A stretch of 64,000 bases of DNA from Sphingomonadales bacterium (lineage in GTDB: Bacteria > Bacteroidota > Bacteroidia > UBA7662): NCBI GenBank assembly GCA_016872215.1, contig VHAX01000002.1, positions 1 through 64,000 on the forward strand, given 5' to 3'. The stretch's first letter is position 1; every line of letters begins with the position of its first letter. A program made the translations under genes and the position numbers. The notes beneath the pieces were generated by a model, which searched no databases, had not been told where the DNA came from, and worked only from the letters and a program-made list of their open reading frames with translations. Positions 27,335 to 36,103 of this stretch are shown in pieces.

Positions 27335-27416
27335 AAAAGCCGGTTAATGTTAAGGTATTGAAATAGGGTATAAAATAAAAAATGACAATATAGCCCGAAA
27401 ATCTCTTGGTTGTATC

Positions 27417-27424
27417 TATTTTTC
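27417..27424 (+). promoter_or_regulatory. Near-consensus -7 box TATTTTTC, 5 nt before the start codon
   Basis: TATTTTTC differs from TAnnTTTG only at the last base and is followed by GCCCC and the ATG at 27430, the same 5-nt spacing seen at 10.05 kb and 56.68 kb. Confidence 0.4.
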
Positions 27425-27429
27425 GCCCC

Positions 27430-28320
27430 ATGTGGTTCGTCTGGACAGACGGAAAATGGCATCCAGCCAAGGCGGGCAACTTTCCCCCACTCGAGCAAAA
27501 TCGGGCATTCAGCTATGGAGATGGGCTGTTTGAAAGTATGGCCGTTGGGAAAGGTCACCCTCTTTGGCTTAACAGGCACCTTAGTCGACTTTATTCAGGT
27601 GCCCATCGAATTGGCCTTCACATGCCGGTGGATTCCGTTGAATTGGCTTCTAAACTGGAATTGGCAGACCATTCCTTCCAGCCCAGCAAAGGCGAAGGAG
27701 CCGGTTCAGAAAAAGGCGCTGTTTGGCGTCTGTATGCTTTTCGGGTTTCAGAAGGTCGATACAGTCCGCAAAAGGACACGGGATGCCTTATGTTGCGAAC
27801 CGAAACGGCCCCTATGCCCTACCCCACCCTCGAACCGCCACGCATGCACATTGGGGTGGCAGAACAGCGGAAAGTCCCCATCACCCTGCCAGAGATCAAA
27901 AGAATGGGGGCACTCGATTATGTTTTGGCGGCGCGCGAAGCCCGCCTCAAGGGATGGAACGATGCGCTTATGATGAATGCCCAAGGACGGGTTGCCGAGT
28001 GCAGCGGCAGCAACATTTTTTTGGTGAAAGGCACTTATTTGTTGACCCCGGCACTATCGGAAGGCTGCCTCCCCGGCGTGATGCGCAGTCTTATATTAGA
28101 AGAATTGTCGACCGGGGTCGGACTCATCCCGATCGAACAAACTATTAGCATCGAGGACTGCTTCGATGCCGACGCCATATTGCTGAGCAACGCCCGGACA
28201 GGGATCCGGGATGTAGGGATGTTGGGCACAACGGCCATACCGCCAATGGATTGGGCCAAGCGCCTTCAGGATCAATTGCAGAATAAAACCAATCACGTAC
28301 TGGGATTCAACACGCATTAA
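27430..28320 (+). CDS. Class IV PLP aminotransferase (IlvE/PabC-like)
   Basis: The ATG at 27430 gives 296 residues starting MWFVWTDGKW; the eight upstream ORF residues overlap the promoter. Fold-type IV features are QNRAFSYGDGLFESM near residue 25, the PLP lysine in PEIKRMGALDYVLAAREA, and the phosphate-binding loop VAECSGSNIFLVKG with TPALSEGCLPGVMR. It could be a branched-chain aminotransferase, aminodeoxychorismate lyase or D-amino-acid aminotransferase; the family blocks alone do not decide. Its TAA shares the palindrome TTAA with the stop of fmt on the other strand. Confidence 0.85.
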   Translation: MWFVWTDGKWHPAKAGNFPPLEQNRAFSYGDGLFESMAVGKGHPLWLNRHLSRLYSGAHRIGLHMPVDSVELASKLELADHSFQPSKGEGAGSEKGAVWRLYAFRVSEGRYSPQKDTGCLMLRTETAPMPYPTLEPPRMHIGVAEQRKVPITLPEIKRMGALDYVLAAREARLKGWNDALMMNAQGRVAECSGSNIFLVKGTYLLTPALSEGCLPGVMRSLILEELSTGVGLIPIEQTISIEDCFDADAILLSNARTGIRDVGMLGTTAIPPMDWAKRLQDQLQNKTNHVLGFNTH

Positions 28321-29294
28321 TCCTCTGAAGATCCCAAAATGCTGGCACCCATTTCTGGGTGGCCACGCAAAAACTCTTGTGCACTCATCACACGCGAGCC
28401 AGCAGGTTGAACCTGCTCAATCACCAAAAGGCCATCGGCACAGCCCACCAGCCAATCCCCATCGATTAATCGTGTTTGTCCGGCCGACAACGCCGGACCC
28501 CCATCCATCCGCCTGGTACGGAGTACTTTCATGGGATCTCTCTTGCATAAGGTGTACGCACCGGGTGTGGGGGCCAATCCGCGCACCAGATTATGCACCT
28601 CCAGCGCCCGTGCATTCCAGTCGATTCGTCCAGTTTCCGGTCTCAACTTTGGTGCATGGAGGTATTCTGTTCGGGCATCGGGTGTTTGGGGTTCGAAGCG
28701 AGCCGTGCCCTTGAGCACCTCGCAAACCCCTTCAAGCAGTAGGGGAGCCCCTGCCTCGAGCAATAAATCATGCAATGCACCCGCATCAGCATTCGGTTCG
28801 ATGTTCACTACGCGCCTTCCAATGAGATCACCTGTATCGATTTCATGGCGCAGCCGAAAGGTAGTCACACCCGTTTGGGTTTCACCATTGATAATGGCCC
28901 ACTGTATGGGTGCAGCGCCTCTGTAGGCCGGCAGTAAGGAGGCGTGCAGGTTGATAGTGCCCATTGGGGGAAAATTCCAAACCACTTCAGGGAGCATTCG
29001 GAAGGCCACTACCACCTGCAGTGCGGGGTTCCAAACACGCAACAGTTCCAAAAAATCGGGCGATTTCAGTCGCTCCGGCTGCGCCAGTGGTAGTCCGTTT
29101 TCAAGCGAATACCGTTTCACCGGCGATTTACTGAGTTTTCTTCCCCTCCCCGCTGGCCGGTCGGGTGCGGTGACAACCCCCGCAATGTGGACGCCCCCTT
29201 TGTGTAGTTCCCCCAGACAGCGGACGGCAAATTGAGAGGTACCGAAAAAAACAATGGGTTGCGAAGGAATATCCGACAAGGAATGATCTGACAT
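28317..29294 (-). CDS. fmt: Methionyl-tRNA formyltransferase
   Basis: The 325-residue protein carries the formyl-folate transferase core: PIVFFGTSQFAVRCLGEL, VTAPDRPAGRGRKL, NLHASLLPAYRGAAPIQWAI (catalytic Asn/His) and TGVTTFRLRHEIDTGDLIG, then a C-terminal tRNA-binding domain with GRIDWNARALEVHNLVRGLAP and PGAYTL. It formylates initiator Met-tRNA. Its last 4 nt overlap the stop of the convergent aminotransferase gene. Confidence 0.97.
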   Translation of the reverse strand: MSDHSLSDIPSQPIVFFGTSQFAVRCLGELHKGGVHIAGVVTAPDRPAGRGRKLSKSPVKRYSLENGLPLAQPERLKSPDFLELLRVWNPALQVVVAFRMLPEVVWNFPPMGTINLHASLLPAYRGAAPIQWAIINGETQTGVTTFRLRHEIDTGDLIGRRVVNIEPNADAGALHDLLLEAGAPLLLEGVCEVLKGTARFEPQTPDARTEYLHAPKLRPETGRIDWNARALEVHNLVRGLAPTPGAYTLCKRDPMKVLRTRRMDGGPALSAGQTRLIDGDWLVGCADGLLVIEQVQPAGSRVMSAQEFLRGHPEMGASILGSSED

Positions 29295-29321
29295 TGTTAC
29301 AATATTATTTAATAAACAACC

Positions 29322-30563
29322 CTACTCATCAGGGTATATAAGATATGGGGCCCGGCGTTGGCGGAATTCGGCCAGCGGTCGTGCCCATGTGGATCGCACC
29401 TCTGCCTCGCTCTCACCCCTAAGTATGCTCTCCCGCCAAACTGTATTACCCGATAATTTATCAAAGAAGGGTAGAAAGAAACCAGGTCGCTCCCTTCCCT
29501 GTTCACAGAACAGCCATAAGGGGTCAAGCCATAGGCGTCCTGTGGCGCGAATGTCATCGACCGATAGGTTGGTATAGTTTAGTCCACCGCACTCCACGCC
29601 CATGTAGGGTGGACTATTTGACTTACCGGGAATAGACCTTGGGATGAAGGTGGTATCACCCCCCAAAAACCAGGGTGCTCCTACCATTTGAAAAGGCTTG
29701 TCGGTACCCCTGCCCAATGAAGCATCGATGCCTTCGAAAAAACATATTGAAGGATAAAGAGCCACAGAACGGGCATCGGGCAGGTTTGGTGAAGGAGATA
29801 CGGGCAGATCATAGCGCTGGCTTCGGCGATAGTGATCGAGTGGCACCACTATCAAACTGCAAACCCGTGAAGAATCCAACCATCCCTCCCCCTGAATCAT
29901 ACGGGCCAACTCACCCAGGGTCATTCCATGAACCACCGGTATAGGATGCATACCCACAAACGATCTGAACGACGTATCCAGTATAGGCCCATCTACAAAA
30001 TGTCCGTTGGGATTAGGACGATCGAACACCCACAAAGGAAGGCCCTGATCGGCACAGGCCTGCATGAGGTAGTGCAGGCTGCTGAGGTAGGTGTAGAACC
30101 GCACACCCACATCCTGTATGTCGAAAACCACCGCATCGAGGCCTGCCAAATCCTCCGGTTTTGGTTTTACATTTTTTCCATACAACGAAACCACCCGAAT
30201 CCCGGTGGCCACATCCCGACCATCCAATATTTCTTCCCCGGCCTGAACCTCCCCCCGGAATCCGTGCTCCGGGGCAAAAATCACCTCCACATCCACTCTT
30301 TTTTTACGCATGAAGTCGACCAGATGCATCCGCCCAACACGTGAGGTTGGATTCACCATCAGACCGATTTTCTTTCCTTTCAGCACGGGAAGCCACATCC
30401 TGTAGCGATCTGCACCGCAAATTGGAGCATCTGAACCACATCTATGCGGTTGGCTCGGGGGATGTGCCGATAGATCATGCGATGTACCTACCAAACAGAC
30501 CGAAATCAACAAGACTGAGAAGACTGTGATCGCCTTATTTTTGACGGCTTGGAATCCACTCAA
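29322..30563 (-). CDS. DUF1343/NamZ-like exo-beta-N-acetylmuramidase, exported
   Basis: The C-terminal 380 residues match the DUF1343 (NamZ) family: KKIGLMVNPTSRVGRMHLVDFM, VIFAPEHGFRGEVQAGE, LDAVVFDIQDVGVRFYTYLSSL, WVFDRPNPNGHFVDGP and ECGGLNYTNLS. Known members release terminal MurNAc from peptidoglycan. The ORF is open far upstream, but that part overlaps the divergent permease and looks random. A signal-like segment (KNKAITVFSVLLISVCLVGTS) lies just upstream of the domain with no in-frame ATG, so I propose the TTG at 30563 (413 residues); TTG at 30584 is the alternative. The start is the weak part of this call. Confidence 0.85.
   Translation of the reverse strand: MSGFQAVKNKAITVFSVLLISVCLVGTSHDLSAHPPSQPHRCGSDAPICGADRYRMWLPVLKGKKIGLMVNPTSRVGRMHLVDFMRKKRVDVEVIFAPEHGFRGEVQAGEEILDGRDVATGIRVVSLYGKNVKPKPEDLAGLDAVVFDIQDVGVRFYTYLSSLHYLMQACADQGLPLWVFDRPNPNGHFVDGPILDTSFRSFVGMHPIPVVHGMTLGELARMIQGEGWLDSSRVCSLIVVPLDHYRRSQRYDLPVSPSPNLPDARSVALYPSICFFEGIDASLGRGTDKPFQMVGAPWFLGGDTTFIPRSIPGKSNSPPYMGVECGGLNYTNLSVDDIRATGRLWLDPLWLFCEQGRERPGFFLPFFDKLSGNTVWRESILRGESEAEVRSTWARPLAEFRQRRAPYLIYPDE
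30536..30543 (+). promoter_or_regulatory. Candidate -7 box TATTTTTG for the FtsX-like permease
   Basis: An exact TAnnTTTG match 42 nt ahead of the ATG at 30586. It lies inside the 5' end of the opposing NamZ-like gene and downstream of the ORF-track start at 30526, which is therefore rejected. Confidence 0.55.
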
Positions 30564-30585
30564 GATCCAATCTACACCAACCAAT

Positions 30586-31806
30586 ATGCGCTTTCTCTGG
30601 CTGCTGATGCACAGGCTGAACCGCGATAGCCACCACAGGCTCACGCGGTTGATGCTGCGGCTCGCCGTGGTAGTTACGGCCTGCGGAATTGCGGCTATCA
30701 TGCTCTCATATGCCATCGTAGGTGGGTTCCAAACGGTTATTCCGGCTAAATTTACGGCCTTCACGGGCCATGTGCAAGTACAAACATTGGGACAGGCACA
30801 GGATTTCGAAACAGAACCCATCGCTCCTACCAATGCCATTGTCGACTCGCTGAAATCGATTCCAGGTGTAACGCACCTGGCCAAAGTGGGCTACAAGGCT
30901 GCCATCGCCCACAGCAAGGATGAATTTGAGGGTGTCCTGTTCAAGGGAATCGATCAAGAATACCCCCAGACACAGCTCAAGGAATGGCTGTCGGAGGGTA
31001 AACTCCCGAAGCCCTACACCGGAGAGGGGCCGGTGGAAGTCCTCGTTCCCGAATCGCTCGCGCGCCGGTTGCGACTAGCGCCGGGTAATCGGCTCAAACT
31101 CTACTTCATACAAAATCCAATCAGAGCCCGATCTGTTGTGGTGAGCGGATTCTATAAGTTGGGGATTGAGGCCGAATTCGGCAGACCCATCCTGCTCGGA
31201 CCGCTCGATGTCCTTCGCCGCATCAACAACTGGTCGCCCGGACAGACCGGACAAATAGAAATACATCTGAAAGGTCTCGAAGAACTGCCGGCAGCAGTAC
31301 AGGCCACCCGCGACATCATCGATCCCCGATGGGAAGCCTATTCTATAGTGGAGAGATTTGCCAGTTTGTTTGGATGGCTCGGGCTGTTCGACCTCAACAA
31401 ACGGGTCATGCTGTTGATCATGCTGCTGGTGTGTGGCGTCAATATTCTGTCGGCCCTTCTCATCCTGATTCTGGAGCGGGTGCCGTCGATCGGCCTGCTC
31501 AAATCACTGGGAATGGACAACAAACGGGTTCGCTTGTTGTTTGTGCTGGCAGGATTAGCCACATGCATCAAAGGGTTGTTGTGGGGCAACCTGACCTTCT
31601 GGCTCATTTATGCCGCCCAAAACCAATGGGAGTTTATTCCCCTCGATGAGGAAAACTACTATGTGAATGCCGTTCCGATGCATTTGCCGATCAGCGAGGC
31701 ATTGAGCATTAATGCTTTAGTACTCCTGGCCTGTTTGCTTCTTTGCCTGGCCGCCTCCTGGATCATCGGTAAAATTCATCCGGTCCACAGCATGCGGTTC
31801 GATTGA
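30586..31806 (+). CDS. FtsX/LolE-like ABC transporter permease
   Basis: From the ATG at 30586 the protein has 406 residues with one membrane segment at the N terminus (LRLAVVVTACGIAAIMLSYAIVGGF), a periplasmic domain of about 220 residues and three more segments near the C terminus (VMLLIMLLVCGVNILSALLILIL; ALVLLACLLLCLAASWIIG among them). The block ERVPSIGLLKSLGMDNKRVRLLFVLAGLATCIKG is the MacB/FtsX/LolC-E permease signature. No ABC ATPase lies beside it. Lipoprotein release or another envelope export role is plausible. It ends 1 nt before the stop of smc. Confidence 0.88.
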   Translation: MRFLWLLMHRLNRDSHHRLTRLMLRLAVVVTACGIAAIMLSYAIVGGFQTVIPAKFTAFTGHVQVQTLGQAQDFETEPIAPTNAIVDSLKSIPGVTHLAKVGYKAAIAHSKDEFEGVLFKGIDQEYPQTQLKEWLSEGKLPKPYTGEGPVEVLVPESLARRLRLAPGNRLKLYFIQNPIRARSVVVSGFYKLGIEAEFGRPILLGPLDVLRRINNWSPGQTGQIEIHLKGLEELPAAVQATRDIIDPRWEAYSIVERFASLFGWLGLFDLNKRVMLLIMLLVCGVNILSALLILILERVPSIGLLKSLGMDNKRVRLLFVLAGLATCIKGLLWGNLTFWLIYAAQNQWEFIPLDEENYYVNAVPMHLPISEALSINALVLLACLLLCLAASWIIGKIHPVHSMRFD

Positions 31807-31807
31807 T

Positions 31808-34800
31808 CTATTGGCTCATGGAAAGTGACCTGAAATCGACCGGAATCACCCGGCTCACACCCTGTTCCAACATGGTGATTCCGTAAATTATATCAATGGT
31901 TTCCATGGTCTTTTTGTTGTGGGTAACGATCACAAATTGCGACTGTCGACTAAACTGCTTGATCATCCGGTTGAATTTGTCGATGTTGTTGTCGTCAAGC
32001 GGCGCATCCACCTCATCAAAAATGCAAAAAGGTGCCGGCTTGTAGAGGAAGATGGCAAACAAAAGGGCCGTTGCGGTAAGGGATTTCTCGCCACCCGACA
32101 GCTGGTTAATCGACAGGGGCTTTTTCCCCTTGGGTTGCGCGATGATGTGGATTTGAGAATCCAGGGGTTGTTTAGGGTCAACCAACTGTAGGTCACAGGC
32201 ATCCTCGTCCGAAAAAAGTGTTCGAAACACCTCGATAAAATAGGTGCGGATCTGACCAAAGGCCTCCAAAAAGCGTTCGCGGGCGGTTTGGTCGATTTCT
32301 GCTATTGTCTCGAGCAGACTGCCGCGCGCCTCCAGCAAATCGGATCGCTGTTTGGCAATAAACAGGTTGCGTTCTTCCACTTCTTTGTAGGTCTCCAGGG
32401 CCATCGGGTTGATGGGGCCAAATTCAGCCAAACGTGTGCGCAGACCAGCAATGTTTTGCTCTATGCCCGAAAGTTGTTCATGAGCTAATGGCGCAGTCCC
32501 TTCAAGCGCATCAATCTCCATTTCAAACTCCACCCGCAGGCGTTCGCGGATGCTGTTCTCGCGCAGACGCAGTTCACTAAGCCGGTTTTGCGCCAACTGC
32601 ATCACCTGAAATACTTTATCCCTTCGATGGCGCATGTCGCGGATGTCATCTTCCTGTTGCGACAAGCCGTTACGGGCTTCAAGAAATTCATCCTCTGCCT
32701 GACCCTGACGGGTGTTCCATTCTGATTGCTGCCGATAGCGCTCCGAAAGTTCTTCATCGCCCGGACCTTGCTGATTCTGCCATTTATCAGCCTCAGCCCT
32801 GATTTCCATTAATTGTTTGCGATCCTGCGCCATGCGGTACTCCAACCGCTCAATCTGCTGTTGACGCTGATTCACCGACTGTTGTTGCGACTCCAATCGG
32901 CCAACCGACTGCTGCCAGGCGAGGCTCGATTCGTGGAATTGCCTTCTCAGCGGCTCAACTTTCTGATGTATTTCATCGGAATGAGGCTGCAAGTCCCGAA
33001 TCTCATTCTGGGATTGGTCTCGCTCTGCCACCATAACCCCCATATCGGGAACAGAGGATTCCAGACTCGCGTGACTCAAATCTAAATAGGCTTCCAATTC
33101 TCCGATTCGATTTCGGTTTCGCGAAAGGGATGCTTCAAACAGGGCAATCTCCTGACAAATCTGATTGCCTGCCCGGTCCAGATCTGCCCAATTGCGCTGA
33201 TGTTCAGCCAATGGCAAAGACTCGATTTCGCGGATTACCTCCCCTATTTGCTGCTCGATCCTTGACAGGGTTGATTTTCGACGCTCAATCGCCTTTTCAG
33301 CCTTTTCAATCGCCTTACCCAGTTCCTCTACCCTAAGGGCGCGTCCGATCCGCTTGCCCTGAAACAAGCCAATGGAGCCGCCCGAAATCCAGTTTTTACC
33401 AATGGATAGAATTCCGTTTTTACCCAACAAAACCCAGCTTGATTGTCCCGCCAACACATCAGACCCCAAACGAGTCAAGGCATCCTCATCGCACACCAAA
33501 ACACCTTGCAATAAATACTGAAAGAGGGGTGCATGTTCATTCCGACAACTAATGAGAGAATAGGCACTGACGCAGCCCTCGGGCAATTTGGTTTCTTTTG
33601 ATTTAGATTGGAGCAATGCCTCTTGTATAAAGAAACCGACCCTGCCCTTCGACGATTCCGACAAAAGCAGTACGGCCTGTTGTGCTTCCCATATGGTTTG
33701 CACCCAATAATGATTCAAATAGGGCTCCAAAAACGCCTCCAGCACAGGTTTCCATTCAGGCTCGGCCTGCATGAGGTCGGCCACCACAGCGGGAGTTGTG
33801 GTGAAACGCCCGTGGTCGCGCAGGTATTTGTGCGATTCCGGATAGCCTTCCATACCCTCTATCATACTTCGGGTCAACTGATGCTCGTTTCTTAGTTTAT
33901 CGGTTTCGCGCAGAAGTTTATCGAGTTCCGTACGCAGCTCATCGCGCTTCTTCCCCAGACCGATTTTGTGCTGCGTGCCTTGTTCAGCCTGCCCTTGCAA
34001 AATGCCCAGACGTTCGGAAACCTCTGTTTTTTGTCGCTCATTATCCCGCAGAGCCGCCCTGGCCGTTTCCCAATCGCCCTCTGCCTTCTCGGATTCTGCA
34101 CGGATTCGGCTAAGTTCCTGCTGGGCCGACTCCTGCTTACCTGTTTCCACCGCTTGTTGGCGTTCGTGTGCATGTATACGTGCAATCAAATTTTGCAACT
34201 CCTGTGATTTGAGCTGCAGTTGCCGGGTGTAGGAGTCCGCCTCTGTTTGTATTTCGTTCAGTTGAAAAGAATGGGTGTTTTTTGCGTCCAGCAATTGCTC
34301 AACCCGGATCGTGAGTGTCTGTATTTCTTGTCGCGCATCGGATTGGGTGATGGTCAGCTCACTCAGGGTCAATTGGTCGGCCGACAAACGCTCCCCTATC
34401 AATTGTTCCTGCCGACGCAAACTGCCGAGCTTTTCTCCACCCAGCTGCTTGGCCTGCTCGAGTGCCCGTGTTTCATCGAGGTACGCCCGCACCTGCGCCT
34501 GAAGAGCCCTCAGCTCCTGCTCCTGTCGGATTAAATTGTTCTTTTGGTCTTGCGCCACCGCCTCTGCCTTGGCAATTCGCGCATCGAGTTCTGTCTGTTC
34601 GGTCGCCAACTGCTGGCATTCTGCTTCTTGTTGCCCCAAATCCGAACCTAAGGTACTCATTTGGGTTGCGGCCAATCGGAGGGCCTGAGCGCGGTACTCT
34701 TCCTTCATCCGAACGTATTTTTCGGCACGCCGCGCCTGTGCCTGCAGCGCCTTCATATTCTTCTCGATCTCATGTACCAGATCATCCACTCTGCTCAGAT

Positions 34801-35359
34801 CCAGTTCTGTTTCCTGCAATTTTGCGAGGCTCTCCTTCTTCCGGGCTTTGTAGCGCGAAATACCTGCCGCCTCTTCAAGGAGGAGCCTGCGCGAATTGTC
34901 CTTATCACTCAATATATCCTCGATCATCCGCAGCTCCATGATTGCATAGGAATCGCTGCCCACCCCCGTGTTCATGAGTAGGGTTGATATATCACGCAGA
35001 CGGCAGTTGACTCCATTCAGCATATATTCACTCTCGCCGGTACGGTAGAGGCGCCGGCTGATAGTGACTTCCCGATATTCAACGGGCAACAGACCGGTGG
35101 TATTCTCAAAACAAATATGGACCTCTGCCATACTTGCCTGCCTCCGCTTTTTGGAACCATTGAAGATCACATTCTCCATCTTTTCGCTACGGAGCATACG
35201 CGTTTTTTGTTCACCCAACACCCAGCGCAGGGCATCTACCACATTACTTTTGCCGCATCCGTTGGGCCCCACAATGCCCGTAACCCCGTCTATAAACTGC
35301 AACGATACTTTGTCGCCAAAGCTCTTGAATCCTTTGATTTCAATGGTTTTCAGTTTCAT
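31808..35359 (-). CDS. smc: Chromosome segregation protein SMC
   Basis: At 1183 residues this is full-length SMC. The N-terminal Walker A is GIVGPNGCGKSNVVDALRWVLGEQ, followed by long coiled-coil rich in Gln, Glu and Arg, a hinge around residues 500-650 (EGYPESHKYLRDHG; GRVGFFIQEALL), a second coiled-coil, and the C-terminal ATPase half with the signature LSGGEKSLTATALLFAIF and Walker B FCIFDEVDAPLDDNN. It forms condensin-like rings with ScpA/ScpB. Many ORF-track entries between 31.9 and 35.4 kb on the plus strand are shadows of this gene. Confidence 0.98.
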   Translation of the reverse strand: MKLKTIEIKGFKSFGDKVSLQFIDGVTGIVGPNGCGKSNVVDALRWVLGEQKTRMLRSEKMENVIFNGSKKRRQASMAEVHICFENTTGLLPVEYREVTISRRLYRTGESEYMLNGVNCRLRDISTLLMNTGVGSDSYAIMELRMIEDILSDKDNSRRLLLEEAAGISRYKARKKESLAKLQETELDLSRVDDLVHEIEKNMKALQAQARRAEKYVRMKEEYRAQALRLAATQMSTLGSDLGQQEAECQQLATEQTELDARIAKAEAVAQDQKNNLIRQEQELRALQAQVRAYLDETRALEQAKQLGGEKLGSLRRQEQLIGERLSADQLTLSELTITQSDARQEIQTLTIRVEQLLDAKNTHSFQLNEIQTEADSYTRQLQLKSQELQNLIARIHAHERQQAVETGKQESAQQELSRIRAESEKAEGDWETARAALRDNERQKTEVSERLGILQGQAEQGTQHKIGLGKKRDELRTELDKLLRETDKLRNEHQLTRSMIEGMEGYPESHKYLRDHGRFTTTPAVVADLMQAEPEWKPVLEAFLEPYLNHYWVQTIWEAQQAVLLLSESSKGRVGFFIQEALLQSKSKETKLPEGCVSAYSLISCRNEHAPLFQYLLQGVLVCDEDALTRLGSDVLAGQSSWVLLGKNGILSIGKNWISGGSIGLFQGKRIGRALRVEELGKAIEKAEKAIERRKSTLSRIEQQIGEVIREIESLPLAEHQRNWADLDRAGNQICQEIALFEASLSRNRNRIGELEAYLDLSHASLESSVPDMGVMVAERDQSQNEIRDLQPHSDEIHQKVEPLRRQFHESSLAWQQSVGRLESQQQSVNQRQQQIERLEYRMAQDRKQLMEIRAEADKWQNQQGPGDEELSERYRQQSEWNTRQGQAEDEFLEARNGLSQQEDDIRDMRHRRDKVFQVMQLAQNRLSELRLRENSIRERLRVEFEMEIDALEGTAPLAHEQLSGIEQNIAGLRTRLAEFGPINPMALETYKEVEERNLFIAKQRSDLLEARGSLLETIAEIDQTARERFLEAFGQIRTYFIEVFRTLFSDEDACDLQLVDPKQPLDSQIHIIAQPKGKKPLSINQLSGGEKSLTATALLFAIFLYKPAPFCIFDEVDAPLDDNNIDKFNRMIKQFSRQSQFVIVTHNKKTMETIDIIYGITMLEQGVSRVIPVDFRSLSMSQ

Positions 35360-35445
35360 CTTGCCGGAAACGGGAGTTCAAACATAGTAAGCAAAGCCTT
35401 AATCTGCTACCCGTTTTTCCCGTACCTTGGGATAACTTTCTTGAC

Positions 35446-35453
35446 TATTTTTG
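35446..35453 (+). promoter_or_regulatory. Candidate -7 box TATTTTTG for the small anchored protein
   Basis: Exact TAnnTTTG match, 14 nt ahead of the ATG at 35468. It rules out the long upstream extension of the ORF into the smc gene. Confidence 0.55.
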
Positions 35454-35467
35454 TTGTTTACTCAAGT

Positions 35468-36103
35468 ATGAAAATGGACTTCAATTTTTCTTCCGTTGTG
35501 TACACCCTGGCGATGGTGGCCTACGTGTTATACTCCTGGACGAAAAAAGGGAAAGAAAAAGAGAAAAAGAAGTCTAAGTCCCGCTCTGAGCACCGGTCTG
35601 AGACGCCTCCCGAAAAACCTGCATACAAAGAACCGGACGAGCAGCTGCCAGATTGGCTAAGGGAGTTATTGGACGAAGATGTCCCGGCCGATGAAACTAA
35701 TGGCAAGCAAAAACCCGTTGCTCAACCCACTCCCGTGGCAGCAAAACCTATGCTCCAACCCGTTGTTAAGAGCGCCGGGCGTCCTTCATCCCAACCCGTT
35801 GTGCGCCACCGCGACAGCCAGGAGGTGCTCGAAACAGATCGCAGCAGCCTGGAATACATAGGTAATGAAACAAGGAGCCTCGAGGAAGGCAAATCACCCT
35901 ATGAGATTTTCAACGAATCAAGAACGACGAATCCAGCTCAGCAGAATGCGTCAGGAACTCAATCCCAGTCCGCTCCGGCCACAAGGTCTGTCGGGGAGAT
36001 GACCGAAGCCCCGGGCTATTGGCAACACTCCGACCTGCGCCGCGCCATCATTTGGTCGGAAATTCTGAAGCCTCATCCCGAACAGAAATCGCATCATTTT
36101 TAG
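35468..36103 (+). CDS. Hypothetical membrane-anchored protein with charged, disordered tail
   Basis: I do not recognise this 211-residue protein. It begins with a single short hydrophobic segment (SSVVYTLAMVAYVLYSW), then a very basic run (KKGKEKEKKKSKSRSE), then an acidic patch (DEQLPDWLRELLDED), and the rest is rich in Pro, Gln, Ser and Thr, so likely disordered. The last 20 residues (YWQHSDLRRAIIWSEILKPH) look helical and resemble the conserved tails of small Bacteroidota proteins of this layout. The longer ORF start at 35117 lies within smc and is rejected. The stop shares TTAG with the convergent M1 peptidase. Confidence 0.75.
   Translation: MKMDFNFSSVVYTLAMVAYVLYSWTKKGKEKEKKKSKSRSEHRSETPPEKPAYKEPDEQLPDWLRELLDEDVPADETNGKQKPVAQPTPVAAKPMLQPVVKSAGRPSSQPVVRHRDSQEVLETDRSSLEYIGNETRSLEEGKSPYEIFNESRTTNPAQQNASGTQSQSAPATRSVGEMTEAPGYWQHSDLRRAIIWSEILKPHPEQKSHHF

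Noticed and set aside
30563-30884. N-terminal 107 residues of the NamZ-like ORF
   Set aside because: Antisense to the permease start and promoter; the sequence lacks any family similarity and precedes the signal segment.
31919-35387. Numerous plus-strand ORFs of 60-160 residues inside smc (for example 34462-34941)
   Set aside because: They are antisense shadows of the intact 1183-residue SMC frame, with low-complexity composition mirroring the coiled-coil codons and no recognisable motifs.
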